From positions 558,001-622,000 of the forward strand of contig NZ_QFXK01000039.1 of assembly GCF_003261635.1 (NCBI RefSeq): a stretch of 64,000 nucleotides of DNA, written 5' to 3'. The translations under genes and the position numbers were made by a program. This DNA is from Kribbella monticola (GTDB taxonomy: Bacteria; Actinomycetota; Actinomycetes; Propionibacteriales; Kribbellaceae). The notes under the pieces are model-generated. The model worked only from the letters and a program-made list of their open reading frames with translations, was not told where the DNA came from and made no database searches. Positions 25,267-33,860 of the stretch are shown here, in pieces (the first letter of the stretch is position 1; every line of letters starts with the position of its first letter).

Positions 25267-27037
25267 CGCCTGACAGCACCAGCTCGACGCGAGTGGCGGC
25301 ATCTGCCGTCACTCGCACTGGTACGCCCCAGTCCTGGCGGTGGAGATGGCAGGCCGGGAACTCGACTTCGGCCGAGTCGTCACAAGAAGCGGCCTGTACT
25401 GCGACGTGCAGCACCCCGTCGCCGACGTGCTCGTCGATCACCAGGCGACGAACCAGGTCGGTCGTATCGCCTGCACCCTCCTTCAGCAGCGCCTCCGGCG
25501 TCGACGACACCAGGAGCCGGGTCGACGGCCCGTACCGATCGTCGAGCTTCTGACCCGGCGGCGGCGAGAACACCACCTCCAGCGTCACCTCGCCGGCCGC
25601 GATCTCCATCGGCGGCCGCTGGGTCCTCGTGGAGAACTCGTCCGGCTTGGCCGACGCGCCCAGCGGGATCCGGGTCAGCCTGTGCGCGGTCGACTCCACC
25701 ACGAGCAGTTCGTTGCCTGATACAACAGCTCCGCTCGGCTCGGCGAGACCGGTCGCCATCGTCTCCACCAGGCCGGCGCGCGGATCGTACCGGCGTACGG
25801 CGCCGTTGTAGGTGTCGGCGATCGCGATCGACCCGTCGGGGAGGACCGTCACGCCCAGTGGGTGCTGGAGTAACGCCTCCTCGGCCTTGCCGTCACGCAG
25901 GCCGAAGTCGAACAAGCCGGTCCCGATGGCCGTGTGCACCTCGGTGTCCACCCAGCGCAGGGCCGAGATCTCTGAGTCGGCGAGCCAGAGCCGATCGCCG
26001 TCGACCGCGAGGCCGCTGGTCTGGGCGAACCAGGCCTGCTCCAACGCTCCGTCGCGGAGACCTTCGTTCGTCGTACCGGCGGCCACTTCGGTCGTGCCGG
26101 TGAACGGGTCGAACGTCCACAGTTGGTGTACGCCGGCCATCGCGATCCAGATCTTGTCCTGCCACCAGGCGACGTCCCAAGGCGAACTCAGTACGCCGGT
26201 GCCGTCGCCGTCCATCCACTGCTTGCCGGTGCCCACGAGCGTCCGCGTCTCGCCGGTCCTCAGGTTGATCCCGCGGAGCGCGTGGTTGACGGTATCGGCG
26301 ACCACCACGTCGTACCCAACCTTCGCGGCGACCTCGTCCGGCAGCAGGGTCAACCCGTTCGGCTCGGAGAAGGACGCCTGGTCGGCAGGACCATCGGCGA
26401 ATCCGCGCCGTTTGGTGCCGAACCGCCTCACCACCGTCGTCGCGTCGTCCGCCAGCTCAACAATGCTGTGGTTCCCGGCGTCGGCCACCAGGAATCCATT
26501 GCCGTAAGCAACCACCTTGGCGGGGAAGCGCAGCTCGGTCGGCTCTGGCTCCGGCGCGACGTACGGCGATTTGCCCCGGGTGAGCGTGCCGGCCTTCTCG
26601 TGCTCGGCGATCAACTCGGCCAACTGGGCATCCAGGGCGTGCTCGTGCCCCTCGCCGGAGTACTGCGCGACGATGTACCCGTTCGGGTCCACGAGCACCA
26701 ACGTCGGCCAGGCGCGAGCGGTGTAGTTCTGCCAGGTCACCAGCTCGGGGTCGTCGAGCACCGGATGCGCAACCTCATAGCGCTCCACCGCCGCCTTGAC
26801 CGCCGCTTGCTCCCCCTCATGCGCGAACTTCGGCGAATGCACGCCGACGATCACCAGCGCATCGCCGTACTTCTCCTCCAACGGCCGCAACTCGTCGAGC
26901 ACATGCAGGCAGTTGATGCAGCAAAAGGTCCAAAAATCGAGCAACAAAAACCGTCCGCGGAAGTCCGCGAGCTTGAGCTCCCGTCCCCCGGTGTTCAACC
27001 ATCCCCGACCCTTGAGCTCCGGCGCGCGCACATGCAT
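25253..27037 (-). CDS. Thioredoxin-like domain plus NHL-repeat protein
   Basis: 594 aa. The N-terminal domain (about 1-155) is thioredoxin/AhpC-like with LLLDFWTFCCINCLHVLDEL, where Cys40-x-x-Cys43 is the candidate redox pair, and a cis-Pro-type ARAWPTLVLVD. Residues about 165-480 form NHL-type beta-propeller repeats (GFLVADAGNHSIVEL, VVVADTVNHALRGI, IAIADTYNGAVRRY), and a beta-sandwich-like C-terminal segment follows. There is no signal peptide, so it is cytosolic, unlike many NHL proteins. The layout is that of NHLRC2-type proteins; the client is unknown. The 3' end runs into the 42-bp minisatellite. Confidence 0.92.
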   Translation of the reverse strand: MHVRAPELKGRGWLNTGGRELKLADFRGRFLLLDFWTFCCINCLHVLDELRPLEEKYGDALVIVGVHSPKFAHEGEQAAVKAAVERYEVAHPVLDDPELVTWQNYTARAWPTLVLVDPNGYIVAQYSGEGHEHALDAQLAELIAEHEKAGTLTRGKSPYVAPEPEPTELRFPAKVVAYGNGFLVADAGNHSIVELADDATTVVRRFGTKRRGFADGPADQASFSEPNGLTLLPDEVAAKVGYDVVVADTVNHALRGINLRTGETRTLVGTGKQWMDGDGTGVLSSPWDVAWWQDKIWIAMAGVHQLWTFDPFTGTTEVAAGTTNEGLRDGALEQAWFAQTSGLAVDGDRLWLADSEISALRWVDTEVHTAIGTGLFDFGLRDGKAEEALLQHPLGVTVLPDGSIAIADTYNGAVRRYDPRAGLVETMATGLAEPSGAVVSGNELLVVESTAHRLTRIPLGASAKPDEFSTRTQRPPMEIAAGEVTLEVVFSPPPGQKLDDRYGPSTRLLVSSTPEALLKEGAGDTTDLVRRLVIDEHVGDGVLHVAVQAASCDDSAEVEFPACHLHRQDWGVPVRVTADAATRVELVLSGAARS

Positions 27038-27122
27038 ACGCCCATTGTCCGTCCCACCTCAACCGGCCCGAGCGCCCGCCCACCTACTGACCGTCCCTTC
27101 GCCTTCCTTCCCTTCGCTTTGC

Positions 27123-28766
27123 TCAGCGGGGCAGGATCAGGGTGTCTGTGAGGAGTTTGGCGGTTTTGCGGAGGGTGGGTGGGGAGGAGGAGAGCTCGGA
27201 CGCCAAAGCCAACGGCGTGAGGGGTTCGCCGGGGCCTACCAGGCGGTGGCGGTGGGCCAGGAGCCAGACGATGGCTCGGGGCCAGGTGGAGAGGCGGGCC
27301 TTGGTGAGCAGGTCGGGGGCGTCGCGGACCAGGCGGTCGGCGATCTCGTAGGCCTCGGCGGCGTAGTCGGTACCGAGGGTCTCGCCGGCCAGCAGCCAGG
27401 CGTGCGGGGCGAGCACGGTCAAGGTCGCGGCCTGAGACTTGTCCAGGCCGCGGAGGTCCGGTTGTGGGGGCGCGCCGAGGCCGGCCAGCGTTCGGTAGGC
27501 GTCTTCGAGGTCCTCGCTGGTGTCGTCCAGGAACACCCGCTCGCCGGTGCGGGACCCGATCGGCTCCGCCAGCGCCGCCGCCTCCAACGCAGGGGTCCAC
27601 ACGTCCACGGCGTCGACGGCTTCCTCGATCGTCGCCAGATCCAGCGCCGTCCGCTCCCCCGCGAACTCGAGCCAAGCCTTCACCACCAACGGCACCGCGG
27701 CGAAGTAGGTGCTGTCGGCAAGCACCTTGCGCGGCAACCAGTACGAAAGGAACAACTCGACCAGTACGGCGCTCACCCGAAGAGGCCCGCCAACCGTCCG
27801 GTCAACAGCATGGTCGATCCACAGTCGCGCGATATCGGCCGCGTCGTCGGGCAGACCGCTCGCATAGCCGGAGTCGAGGAACTCCGTCACCAGCTGGTCG
27901 CGTTGCCGCCCGGACAGTTGCGGCCGCACCGGCGGCCGGATCGGCCGTTCCGGCAACTGGGTCAGCCGGTTCACCAGCAGACCCGAGAAGAACTCGAAGT
28001 CCTCGGTCACCGGCGGGTCGTCGTGATCGTGGGTCTCCCCCAGCGCCTGCAGGATGATCCCGGCGGCCGTCGCCGGCCGGACGGTGCGCACGGTGACCCG
28101 CCCGCCCCGCTGATAGGCCTCGACGACCCGATCGACCGGCGGCCCGACGAACACATCCTTCGCGATCGCGCCCTGGTTGTTGTCGACGAACACCACCACG
28201 GTGTGCGGATGCTGGTCGTCGTCGTAGTCGAGCACGACGCTGAGCCCGTCCCCGCTGACGTCCTCGGACACGATCGCGCTGGTCAGCCGGAACCCCGCGA
28301 TCCGGGACACCCAATCAGGCACCCCGTACTGCGTACGCCCGCGCGACAGGTGCGCTCGCTGCAGCGGCAACCGCCCGGCCGGACCGACCGTTCGCGCCAG
28401 ACTCGTCAACAGGACAAAGGATTCCAGGTCCCGCCGCTCGCCGAGCACGCGAGCTGCGTCGGCCCAGAAGAACCGTTCCACCTCACCGATCTCGTCGGGT
28501 TGCCCGGCCGGCCAGAGCTGGTCGGCGAGCAACGCGGCGGATCGGGCGACCGAGGCCTCCGCGATCACCGGATGCAGCGCGGGCGGGGCCGCAGCAAGGT
28601 CGAGTTGCAGCGTTTCCTGCAGGGTTTCCAGCACGGCAACACTCGGCGTGGTGTCGAGGTCTGTCCCCACGACACCCGCCGGCGGCTGCGCTGGGGTGGA
28701 GCCCGGACTGGAGTCGACCAGCCGCAGGTGGCTGCCGCGTCCGTCCCGGCCTCGTGACTTGGTCAC
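27123..28766 (-). CDS. Hypothetical cytosolic protein with C-terminal helix-turn-helix-like (DUF6398-type) domain
   Basis: 547 aa from GTG 28766. No signal or TM. The N-terminal and middle parts (about 50-430) are helical with acidic stretches and the strand pair LSVVLDYDDDQHPHTVVVFVDN; the C-terminus (about 450-545) has AYEIADRLVRDAPDLLTKARLSTWPRAIVW followed by LTPLALASELSSSPPTLRKTAKLL, a helix-turn-helix-like pattern resembling DUF6398. I do not recognise a function. Codon use is like its neighbours. It lies in a minus-strand block after the sugar transporter terminator but 168 bases from it, so is probably transcribed separately. Confidence 0.8.
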   Translation of the reverse strand: MTKSRGRDGRGSHLRLVDSSPGSTPAQPPAGVVGTDLDTTPSVAVLETLQETLQLDLAAAPPALHPVIAEASVARSAALLADQLWPAGQPDEIGEVERFFWADAARVLGERRDLESFVLLTSLARTVGPAGRLPLQRAHLSRGRTQYGVPDWVSRIAGFRLTSAIVSEDVSGDGLSVVLDYDDDQHPHTVVVFVDNNQGAIAKDVFVGPPVDRVVEAYQRGGRVTVRTVRPATAAGIILQALGETHDHDDPPVTEDFEFFSGLLVNRLTQLPERPIRPPVRPQLSGRQRDQLVTEFLDSGYASGLPDDAADIARLWIDHAVDRTVGGPLRVSAVLVELFLSYWLPRKVLADSTYFAAVPLVVKAWLEFAGERTALDLATIEEAVDAVDVWTPALEAAALAEPIGSRTGERVFLDDTSEDLEDAYRTLAGLGAPPQPDLRGLDKSQAATLTVLAPHAWLLAGETLGTDYAAEAYEIADRLVRDAPDLLTKARLSTWPRAIVWLLAHRHRLVGPGEPLTPLALASELSSSPPTLRKTAKLLTDTLILPR

Positions 28767-28882
28767 CCTGGCGAGATTACCGCTGATGAGCACCTGCCCG
28801 CAGGGCCGTGCGCGCGTCCTGTGGATGAAGGTCTCGACACGCCGTGACGACACACACACCCGACGTGAATCCAGTACGACGC

Positions 28883-28916
28883 GCGGCTCGCGCTCACCGG
28901 AGTGCGCGCGAGCCGC
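28883..28916 (-). terminator. Terminator of the sugar ABC transporter operon
   Basis: Perfect 11-bp arms GCGGCTCGCGC and GCGCGAGCCGC with a 12-base loop, 18 bases past the permease stop codon. Confidence 0.8.
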
Positions 28917-28934
28917 AAGGCCGTAGTACGGGGG

Positions 28935-29840
28935 TCAGCCCTTGAGGGCGCCTGCCATCAGGCCGCCGATGAACCAGCGACCGAGCAGGATGTAGACGAG
29001 CAGGGTCGGGAAGGACGTGATCAGGGCACCGGCCATCGAGGCCGCGTAGTCCACCTTCTGGCCGCCCGCGAGCGCCGCCAGGCCGAGGGTGACCGGGCCG
29101 TTGTTCTGCTGGGTCAGGAACAGCGCGAACAGGAAGTCGTTCCAGACCGACGTGAATTGCCAAATGAGCGTGACCACAAAGCCGGAGATGGAGATCGGCA
29201 GGATGATCCGCGCGTACGTCTGGATCAGGCCGGCGCCGTCCACCCGGGCCGACTCGATGATCTCGTTCGGCACCACGGTCGCGTAATAGTTGCGGAAGAT
29301 CAGTGTGCAGATCGGCAGACCGTAGATCACGTGTGTGATCAGCAGGGTCGGGATGCCGCGGGTCACGTCGAGGTCCTGGTACGTCTGCCGCAGCGGCAAC
29401 ATCACCGCCTGGTAGGGGATGAACATCCCGAACAGGATGAACGCGAACACCAGGTTCGCGCCGGGGAACCGCCAGCGGGCCAGCACGAACCCGTTCGCCG
29501 AACCGATCATCGACGCGATGATCGCCGCCGGCACCGCCAGGGAGAGCGAGCGGACCATGTACGGCTCGAGGACGTCCCAGGCCTTGCGCCAGGGCTCCAG
29601 GGTCCAGGTCTGCGGCAACGACCACTGCGCGGCTGCGGTGGTGTCGCTGGAGGTCTTGAAACTGGTGATGAGTACGACGTACACCGGCGTCAGGACGAAG
29701 AGCAGGAACAACAGCAGCAGGACGTAGCGAACAGTCCGGCTCTTCCTGGTCGATCCGTCACTGATCGTACTGCGCTGCGGCTTCCGGCTGATCGCCGCCG
29801 CGGCCTTACCGGTGGCAGCCGATGCCTCCACGACGGTCAT
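28935..29840 (-). CDS. Carbohydrate ABC transporter inner-membrane permease (MalG type)
   Basis: 301 aa. A 35-residue basic N-terminus is followed by six TM helices (first: YVLLLLFLLFVLTPVYVVLI). The EAA loop that docks the ATPase reads ESARVDGAGLIQTYARIILPI near 205. The ATG overlaps the stop of the partner permease (ATGA), giving coupled synthesis of the heterodimer. Substrate is a mono- or oligosaccharide, not identifiable by eye. Confidence 0.93.
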   Translation of the reverse strand: MTVVEASAATGKAAAAISRKPQRSTISDGSTRKSRTVRYVLLLLFLLFVLTPVYVVLITSFKTSSDTTAAAQWSLPQTWTLEPWRKAWDVLEPYMVRSLSLAVPAAIIASMIGSANGFVLARWRFPGANLVFAFILFGMFIPYQAVMLPLRQTYQDLDVTRGIPTLLITHVIYGLPICTLIFRNYYATVVPNEIIESARVDGAGLIQTYARIILPISISGFVVTLIWQFTSVWNDFLFALFLTQQNNGPVTLGLAALAGGQKVDYAASMAGALITSFPTLLVYILLGRWFIGGLMAGALKG

Positions 29841-30736
29841 TCTTCGCTCTCCTGCCGGACGGTGTAGGCGACATAGGGAATGACGAGGACGGCGACGACC
29901 GCGAGCAGCACGATCGCGATACCAGCCGCCTTGGCCATATCGCTGCGTAGCAAGGTGTTCCACATGTAGACGGAAGGCACCTCGGTACGGAACTGGTTCG
30001 GCCCGGTGATCGCGTAGATCAGGTCGAACAGCTTCAGCGACATGTGCCCGAGGATGATCAGCGCCGACAACGCGATCGGGGACAACTGCGGGAACAGCAC
30101 GTACCGGTACAGCTTGAACTCCGACGCGCCGTCGACCCGCGCCGCCTCGCGCAGCTCCGGCGGGATACCGCGGAAGCCGGCCAGGAACAGCGCCATGATG
30201 TACCCCGACAACTGCCAGACCGCGGGCAGCGCGATGGACGCCATCGTCGTCCATCGACTCCCCGCGGTCCACCACGGATTCTCCAGGAAATTCAGGTGCA
30301 GCAGGTCGAACAGCCGGTTCAGGCCGCGCGCGTCGTCGCCCTGGGACGGGTTCAGCAACCAGCCCCAGACGACGCCGGACGCGATCATCGACACCGCCAT
30401 CGGGAACAGGAAGATCGACCGGAACACGCCCTCGCCGGTGACCCCCTTCTCCAACAGCAGTGCCCACAACACGCCGAAGATCAGCGTGCCCACGATGAAC
30501 GCCACCGTGAGCACGCCGAGGTTCTTCAGCGAGTTGAGGAACCGGTCCTCACCGAACAGGTTGACGTAGTTCTCGAACCCGACATGCTTCGTCGGGAGCG
30601 GGCGGGCGTTGTGCTTGTCCGTCAACGAGGTGTTGAAGGTCCAGGCGATCAACCCGTAGACGAAGTACCCGAGCAACAACACCGTCGGCAGCAACACCAA
30701 CGCACCCGGACCCCAGGTACGGATCCTTCCATGCAT
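29837..30736 (-). CDS. Carbohydrate ABC transporter inner-membrane permease (MalF/UgpA type)
   Basis: 299 aa with six TM helices (first: ALVLLPTVLLLGYFVYGLIAW). The EAA motif is REAARVDGASEFKLYRYVLFP near 195-215. It starts 44 bases after the binding-protein stop and overlaps the second permease by four bases. As usual for actinobacterial sugar importers of this class, no ATPase is encoded in the operon; a shared MsiK-type ATPase elsewhere is expected. Confidence 0.93.
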   Translation of the reverse strand: MHGRIRTWGPGALVLLPTVLLLGYFVYGLIAWTFNTSLTDKHNARPLPTKHVGFENYVNLFGEDRFLNSLKNLGVLTVAFIVGTLIFGVLWALLLEKGVTGEGVFRSIFLFPMAVSMIASGVVWGWLLNPSQGDDARGLNRLFDLLHLNFLENPWWTAGSRWTTMASIALPAVWQLSGYIMALFLAGFRGIPPELREAARVDGASEFKLYRYVLFPQLSPIALSALIILGHMSLKLFDLIYAITGPNQFRTEVPSVYMWNTLLRSDMAKAAGIAIVLLAVVAVLVIPYVAYTVRQESEE

Positions 30737-30780
30737 GCTCAGGACTCCAGATCTCTAGCGATCGGTGAGGACAACGCGGA

Positions 30781-32061
30781 TCAGGACGACTTGATCGCGG
30801 CCGCCAGGGCCTTCTGCAGCGTCCCGACGTCCGGCTTGCCACTGAACTGGCTGATCGCGGACAGGATGCTGTCGTTCTGGCCGAGGCTGCAGGCAGCGCC
30901 GTGTGCACAGGACGGCACGATCTTGTTCGACTTCCAGTCGGCCATCGCGGACTGCTGGTACTTCGGGTAGTCCGTCGGCACCGCGTCGGACCGGGCCGGG
31001 ATCGAGCCCTTCTTGGTGTTGAAGGCCTTCTGGCCCTCCGAACTACCGACCACCTTCAGCCAGCACTTCGCGCCCTCGGGGTCCTGACCACCGGTCGGCA
31101 GCGTGAACGAGTCCGCCAGGAACTGGAAGTCCCCCGCGGTGCCCGGCGCCGGCCAGTACGTGTACGCCGAGTCCGGCACCTTGTCGGCGAGCTGCTGCGC
31201 GGCGACCCAGTCACCCATCACGGTGTAGCCGGCCTGGCCCTTGTTGACGTAGCCCAGCGCGTCCGGCCAGTCGACCGCGTCACGGTCGACGTTGCTGAAG
31301 CTCAGCAGCTTCTGGTACTTCGTCAGCGCGGCCGTCACATCGGCGCCATTGGGGTCGGTGTCGCCCTTCCACAGACCGGTGAACTTGTCCGGACCGAGCT
31401 CGGCCAGCAGCACGACCTCCATCACCATCTCCTGGGCGAAGCCCTTGGAGGTGGCCAGCGGAGCCTTGACCCCGGCCGCCTTCAGCTTCTCCAGGTCGGC
31501 GATCCAGGCGTCGACCGAGGCCGGCGCCTTGGTGGCGTCGAGGCCGGCCTTCTTCAGCACCGTCGGGTTGGCCCACACGACGTTGGCGCGGTGGACGTTG
31601 GCCGGTACCGAGTAGATCTTGCCGTCGACGGTCAGGTTGTCGAGCAGGCTCTTCGGGAAGGCCTGGTCCAGACCGAACTCCTTGTACAGGTCGCTGACGT
31701 CGTCGACCTGGCCGTTCTTGATGTAGTCGCCCAGCTCGGCGCCGGCGTGCGCCTGGAAGGTCGACGGCGGCTTCTTGGCGGCCAGGTCGTTCGCCAGCAC
31801 CTGCTTGGCGTTCGAACCGGCGCCACCGGCCACGGCGGAGTTGACGAACTTGTAGTCCTTGCACTCGGTGTTGAACGTCGAGACCAGGCCGTCCAGTCCG
31901 GCCTTCTCGCCACCGTCGGCCCACCAGGTGAAGACGGTGACGTCCTTGCTGGCCGACGAGCCGCCCCCACCGGAGTTGTCGTCGCTGTTACCGCAGGCAC
32001 TGACCGCGAGAAGACCCACGGCACCCATGACCGCGAAGGTCTTGCTCAAACCACCACGCAT
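30781..32061 (-). CDS. Sugar ABC transporter substrate-binding lipoprotein
   Basis: 426 aa with a lipoprotein signal, lipobox LAVSAC (Cys23), then a Ser/Gly linker. The body is a family-1 extracellular solute-binding protein: VTVFTWWADGGEKAGLDGLVSTF at the N-terminus of the mature part, VLANDLAAKKPPSTFQAHAG, IYSVPANVHRANVVWANP and YTVMGDWVAAQ are typical of glucose/oligosaccharide binders (GtsA-like). ATG 32061 follows GGAGAG by about seven bases. First gene of the importer operon, with a dyad operator and promoter upstream. Confidence 0.94.
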   Translation of the reverse strand: MRGGLSKTFAVMGAVGLLAVSACGNSDDNSGGGGSSASKDVTVFTWWADGGEKAGLDGLVSTFNTECKDYKFVNSAVAGGAGSNAKQVLANDLAAKKPPSTFQAHAGAELGDYIKNGQVDDVSDLYKEFGLDQAFPKSLLDNLTVDGKIYSVPANVHRANVVWANPTVLKKAGLDATKAPASVDAWIADLEKLKAAGVKAPLATSKGFAQEMVMEVVLLAELGPDKFTGLWKGDTDPNGADVTAALTKYQKLLSFSNVDRDAVDWPDALGYVNKGQAGYTVMGDWVAAQQLADKVPDSAYTYWPAPGTAGDFQFLADSFTLPTGGQDPEGAKCWLKVVGSSEGQKAFNTKKGSIPARSDAVPTDYPKYQQSAMADWKSNKIVPSCAHGAACSLGQNDSILSAISQFSGKPDVGTLQKALAAAIKSS

Positions 32062-32125
32062 TTTTTCACTCTCCGATCAGCTCATGGAGCTGTCTGGACA
32101 TCATGAATGCCCCCTTGACGGGCCA

Positions 32126-32190
32126 ACTCTGGGCACGCGTACGGGCGGGTGTCAACGCTCTACACACGCACGTTGTGTAGATGTGACACC
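32126..32190 (-). promoter_or_regulatory. Promoter and nested dyad operator of the sugar importer
   Basis: On the minus strand TTGACA (32155-32150) and CAGAGT (32131-32126) are 18 bases apart. Directly upstream and over the -35 lies a nested inverted repeat: outer arms GGTGTCA (32190-32184) and TGACACC (32154-32148), inner arms CTACACA and TGTGTAG (32160-32166 and 32174-32180 on the plus strand) around seven bases. Such a 43-bp dyad is a likely binding site for a LacI-, GntR- or ROK-type sugar regulator; none is encoded next to the operon. Confidence 0.6.
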
Positions 32191-32258
32191 TTAATGTGCG
32201 CAATTGTTGAGGGCCTTCACGGCCTGAACTCAATGCGTGGGTTTCCGGCCAGTCGCCG

Positions 32259-33290
32259 TCAGGGGCGCAGCAGAACCTTGATACTGCGCCGCTCGTGCAT
32301 TGCCTGGTAGCCCTCGGCAACCGCTTTCAGCGGCAGCTCCGCATCGAAGACGAGACCCGGGTTGATCGCTCCCGACAGTACGTCCGCCATCAGCTCGGGC
32401 AGGTACTGGCGCGCCGGAGCGACACCGCCCGCCAACCCGACGTTCCGGCTGAACATCGTCCGGATCGGCACCTCCACACCGTGCGGCACGCCGACGAACC
32501 CGACGGTCGCGCCCGGCCGGGCGACATCGAACGCGGTCTTGAACGACTGGTCGGTGCCAACACACTCCAGTACGGCGTCCGCTCCCACCCCGTCGGTCAG
32601 CTCCAGTACTGCGGCCTTCGCCTCGTCCCCACGCTCGGCGATGATGTGCGTCGCGCCGAACTCGCGGGCGAGCTTCTGCCGCGACTCGTGCCGCGACAGC
32701 GCGACAACCCGCTCAGCACCCATCCGGGCGGCGGCGAGAACCCCACACAAACCAACAGCGCCGTCGCCGACCACCACGACGGTGTCACCTTGTTTCACTC
32801 TCGCTGACCGAGCCGCATGCCAGCCCGTACCCATGACGTCGGACAGCGTCAGCAACGACGGAACCAACGCATCGTCCGGTACTTCGGGCGTCGCAACGAG
32901 CGTGCCATCAGCCCACGGCACCTTCGCGTACTCACCCTGCCCGCCGTCGGCACCCTTGCTGCCGATCCCCACGATGTTCTGGCAAACCGACTGCAGCCCG
33001 GCCTTGCAGTTCGGACACGTCCCATCGCTCGCGACGAACGGCGTGACGACGAAGTCACCCGGCTTCACCGTGCGGACCTCCGACCCCACCTCCTGCACGA
33101 TCCCCACGTACTCGTGCCCGATCCTGCTCCCCGGCGTGATCTTGTTCTCCCCGCGGTACGACCACAGATCGGACCCACAGATGCACCCGGCAACAATCTT
33201 CACCACAGCATCCGTCGGCTTCTCGATCACCGGATCCGGAACGTCACTGAGCCGCACATCGAAGGGCGCATGAATCGTCGTCGCTTTCAT
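32259..33290 (-). CDS. Zinc-dependent alcohol dehydrogenase family oxidoreductase
   Basis: 343 aa from ATG 33290. Catalytic zinc ligands are Cys38 (GCICGSD) and His59-Glu60 (GHEYVG); the Rossmann motif is VVVGDGAVGLCG. The structural zinc lobe has Cys92, Cys95 and Cys103 but the usual first Cys is Asp89, so structural zinc may be bound through Asp or be lost. It oxidises an alcohol or reduces an aldehyde with NAD(P); substrate unknown. It precedes the sugar importer on the same strand, separated by 197 bases containing the importer's promoter, so it is its own transcription unit. Confidence 0.93.
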   Translation of the reverse strand: MKATTIHAPFDVRLSDVPDPVIEKPTDAVVKIVAGCICGSDLWSYRGENKITPGSRIGHEYVGIVQEVGSEVRTVKPGDFVVTPFVASDGTCPNCKAGLQSVCQNIVGIGSKGADGGQGEYAKVPWADGTLVATPEVPDDALVPSLLTLSDVMGTGWHAARSARVKQGDTVVVVGDGAVGLCGVLAAARMGAERVVALSRHESRQKLAREFGATHIIAERGDEAKAAVLELTDGVGADAVLECVGTDQSFKTAFDVARPGATVGFVGVPHGVEVPIRTMFSRNVGLAGGVAPARQYLPELMADVLSGAINPGLVFDAELPLKAVAEGYQAMHERRSIKVLLRP

Positions 33291-33331
33291 GCCAAGCACT
33301 CTAGATCTTTCAACGACTGCCACCCACGCAC

Positions 33332-33835
33332 CTCCTACGTCGGCGCTCCCCACCCCCCAGCTACGGCGCTCCTGCGTCGCACCTACCGCTGCCTTTGTTC
33401 GAACGCGTGGGGCCGGCGTCATCTCTGAATCGGGTTGGTCGCGTTCGGAGACCGCAACCAAGCCAATTCGCTGATCTGCAGCTCCGATGCGACCGCCGAG
33501 CAGTTCGACGCCTCTCGGCATACCCCAGCTCTGGCGCTCTTATGTCGCGCCCCACCTCGTGTGCGACGCGAGACGCACCGCCGCTCGGTGCGTGTCCGCG
33601 GAAATGACGGCTCCACCTCGCACAACTGTCTGTTCGCTGGATGGTGGCGTTCGCGAGCTCGACGGCTCGAGGGCTGACCAGGCCGGCGATCGCAACGATG
33701 TGGGTGACGGCGAGTCCGATGAGATCCCGATCCGCAGTGCGAGCCCGACATCAGCGCAATCCCCTCGAACAAAGGCAGCGGAAGGCGTGACGTAGGAGCG
33801 CCGTAGCTGGGGGGTGGGGAGCGGCGACGGAGGAG
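33332..33835. repeat. 504-bp MITE-like element with 71-bp terminal inverted repeats
   Basis: The left arm 33332-33402 and right arm 33765-33835 are inverted copies matching at about 65 of 71 positions by eye; the core CCAGCTACGGCGCTCCT is identical. The 362 bases between encode nothing convincing: open frames on both strands there are short and of biased composition. No transposase is present and no clear target-site duplication was found. It fills the 570-base gap between the dehydrogenase and LysR genes. Solo relatives of the arm lie at 36719-36780 and, shorter, near 55179-55213. Confidence 0.75.
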
Positions 33836-33860
33836 CCGCGGGGGCGGACTGCCCGTAATA

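Noticed and set aside
25036-25302. Small coiled-coil protein encoded by the 42-bp repeats
   Set aside because: No ribosome site, overlap with the end of the thioredoxin-NHL gene, and both strands are open simply because 42 is a multiple of three.
33419-33795. Short open frames within the inverted-repeat element as a transposase remnant
   Set aside because: About 100 codons each, no DDE/DEDD or HTH pattern, and unlike any transposase I recognise.
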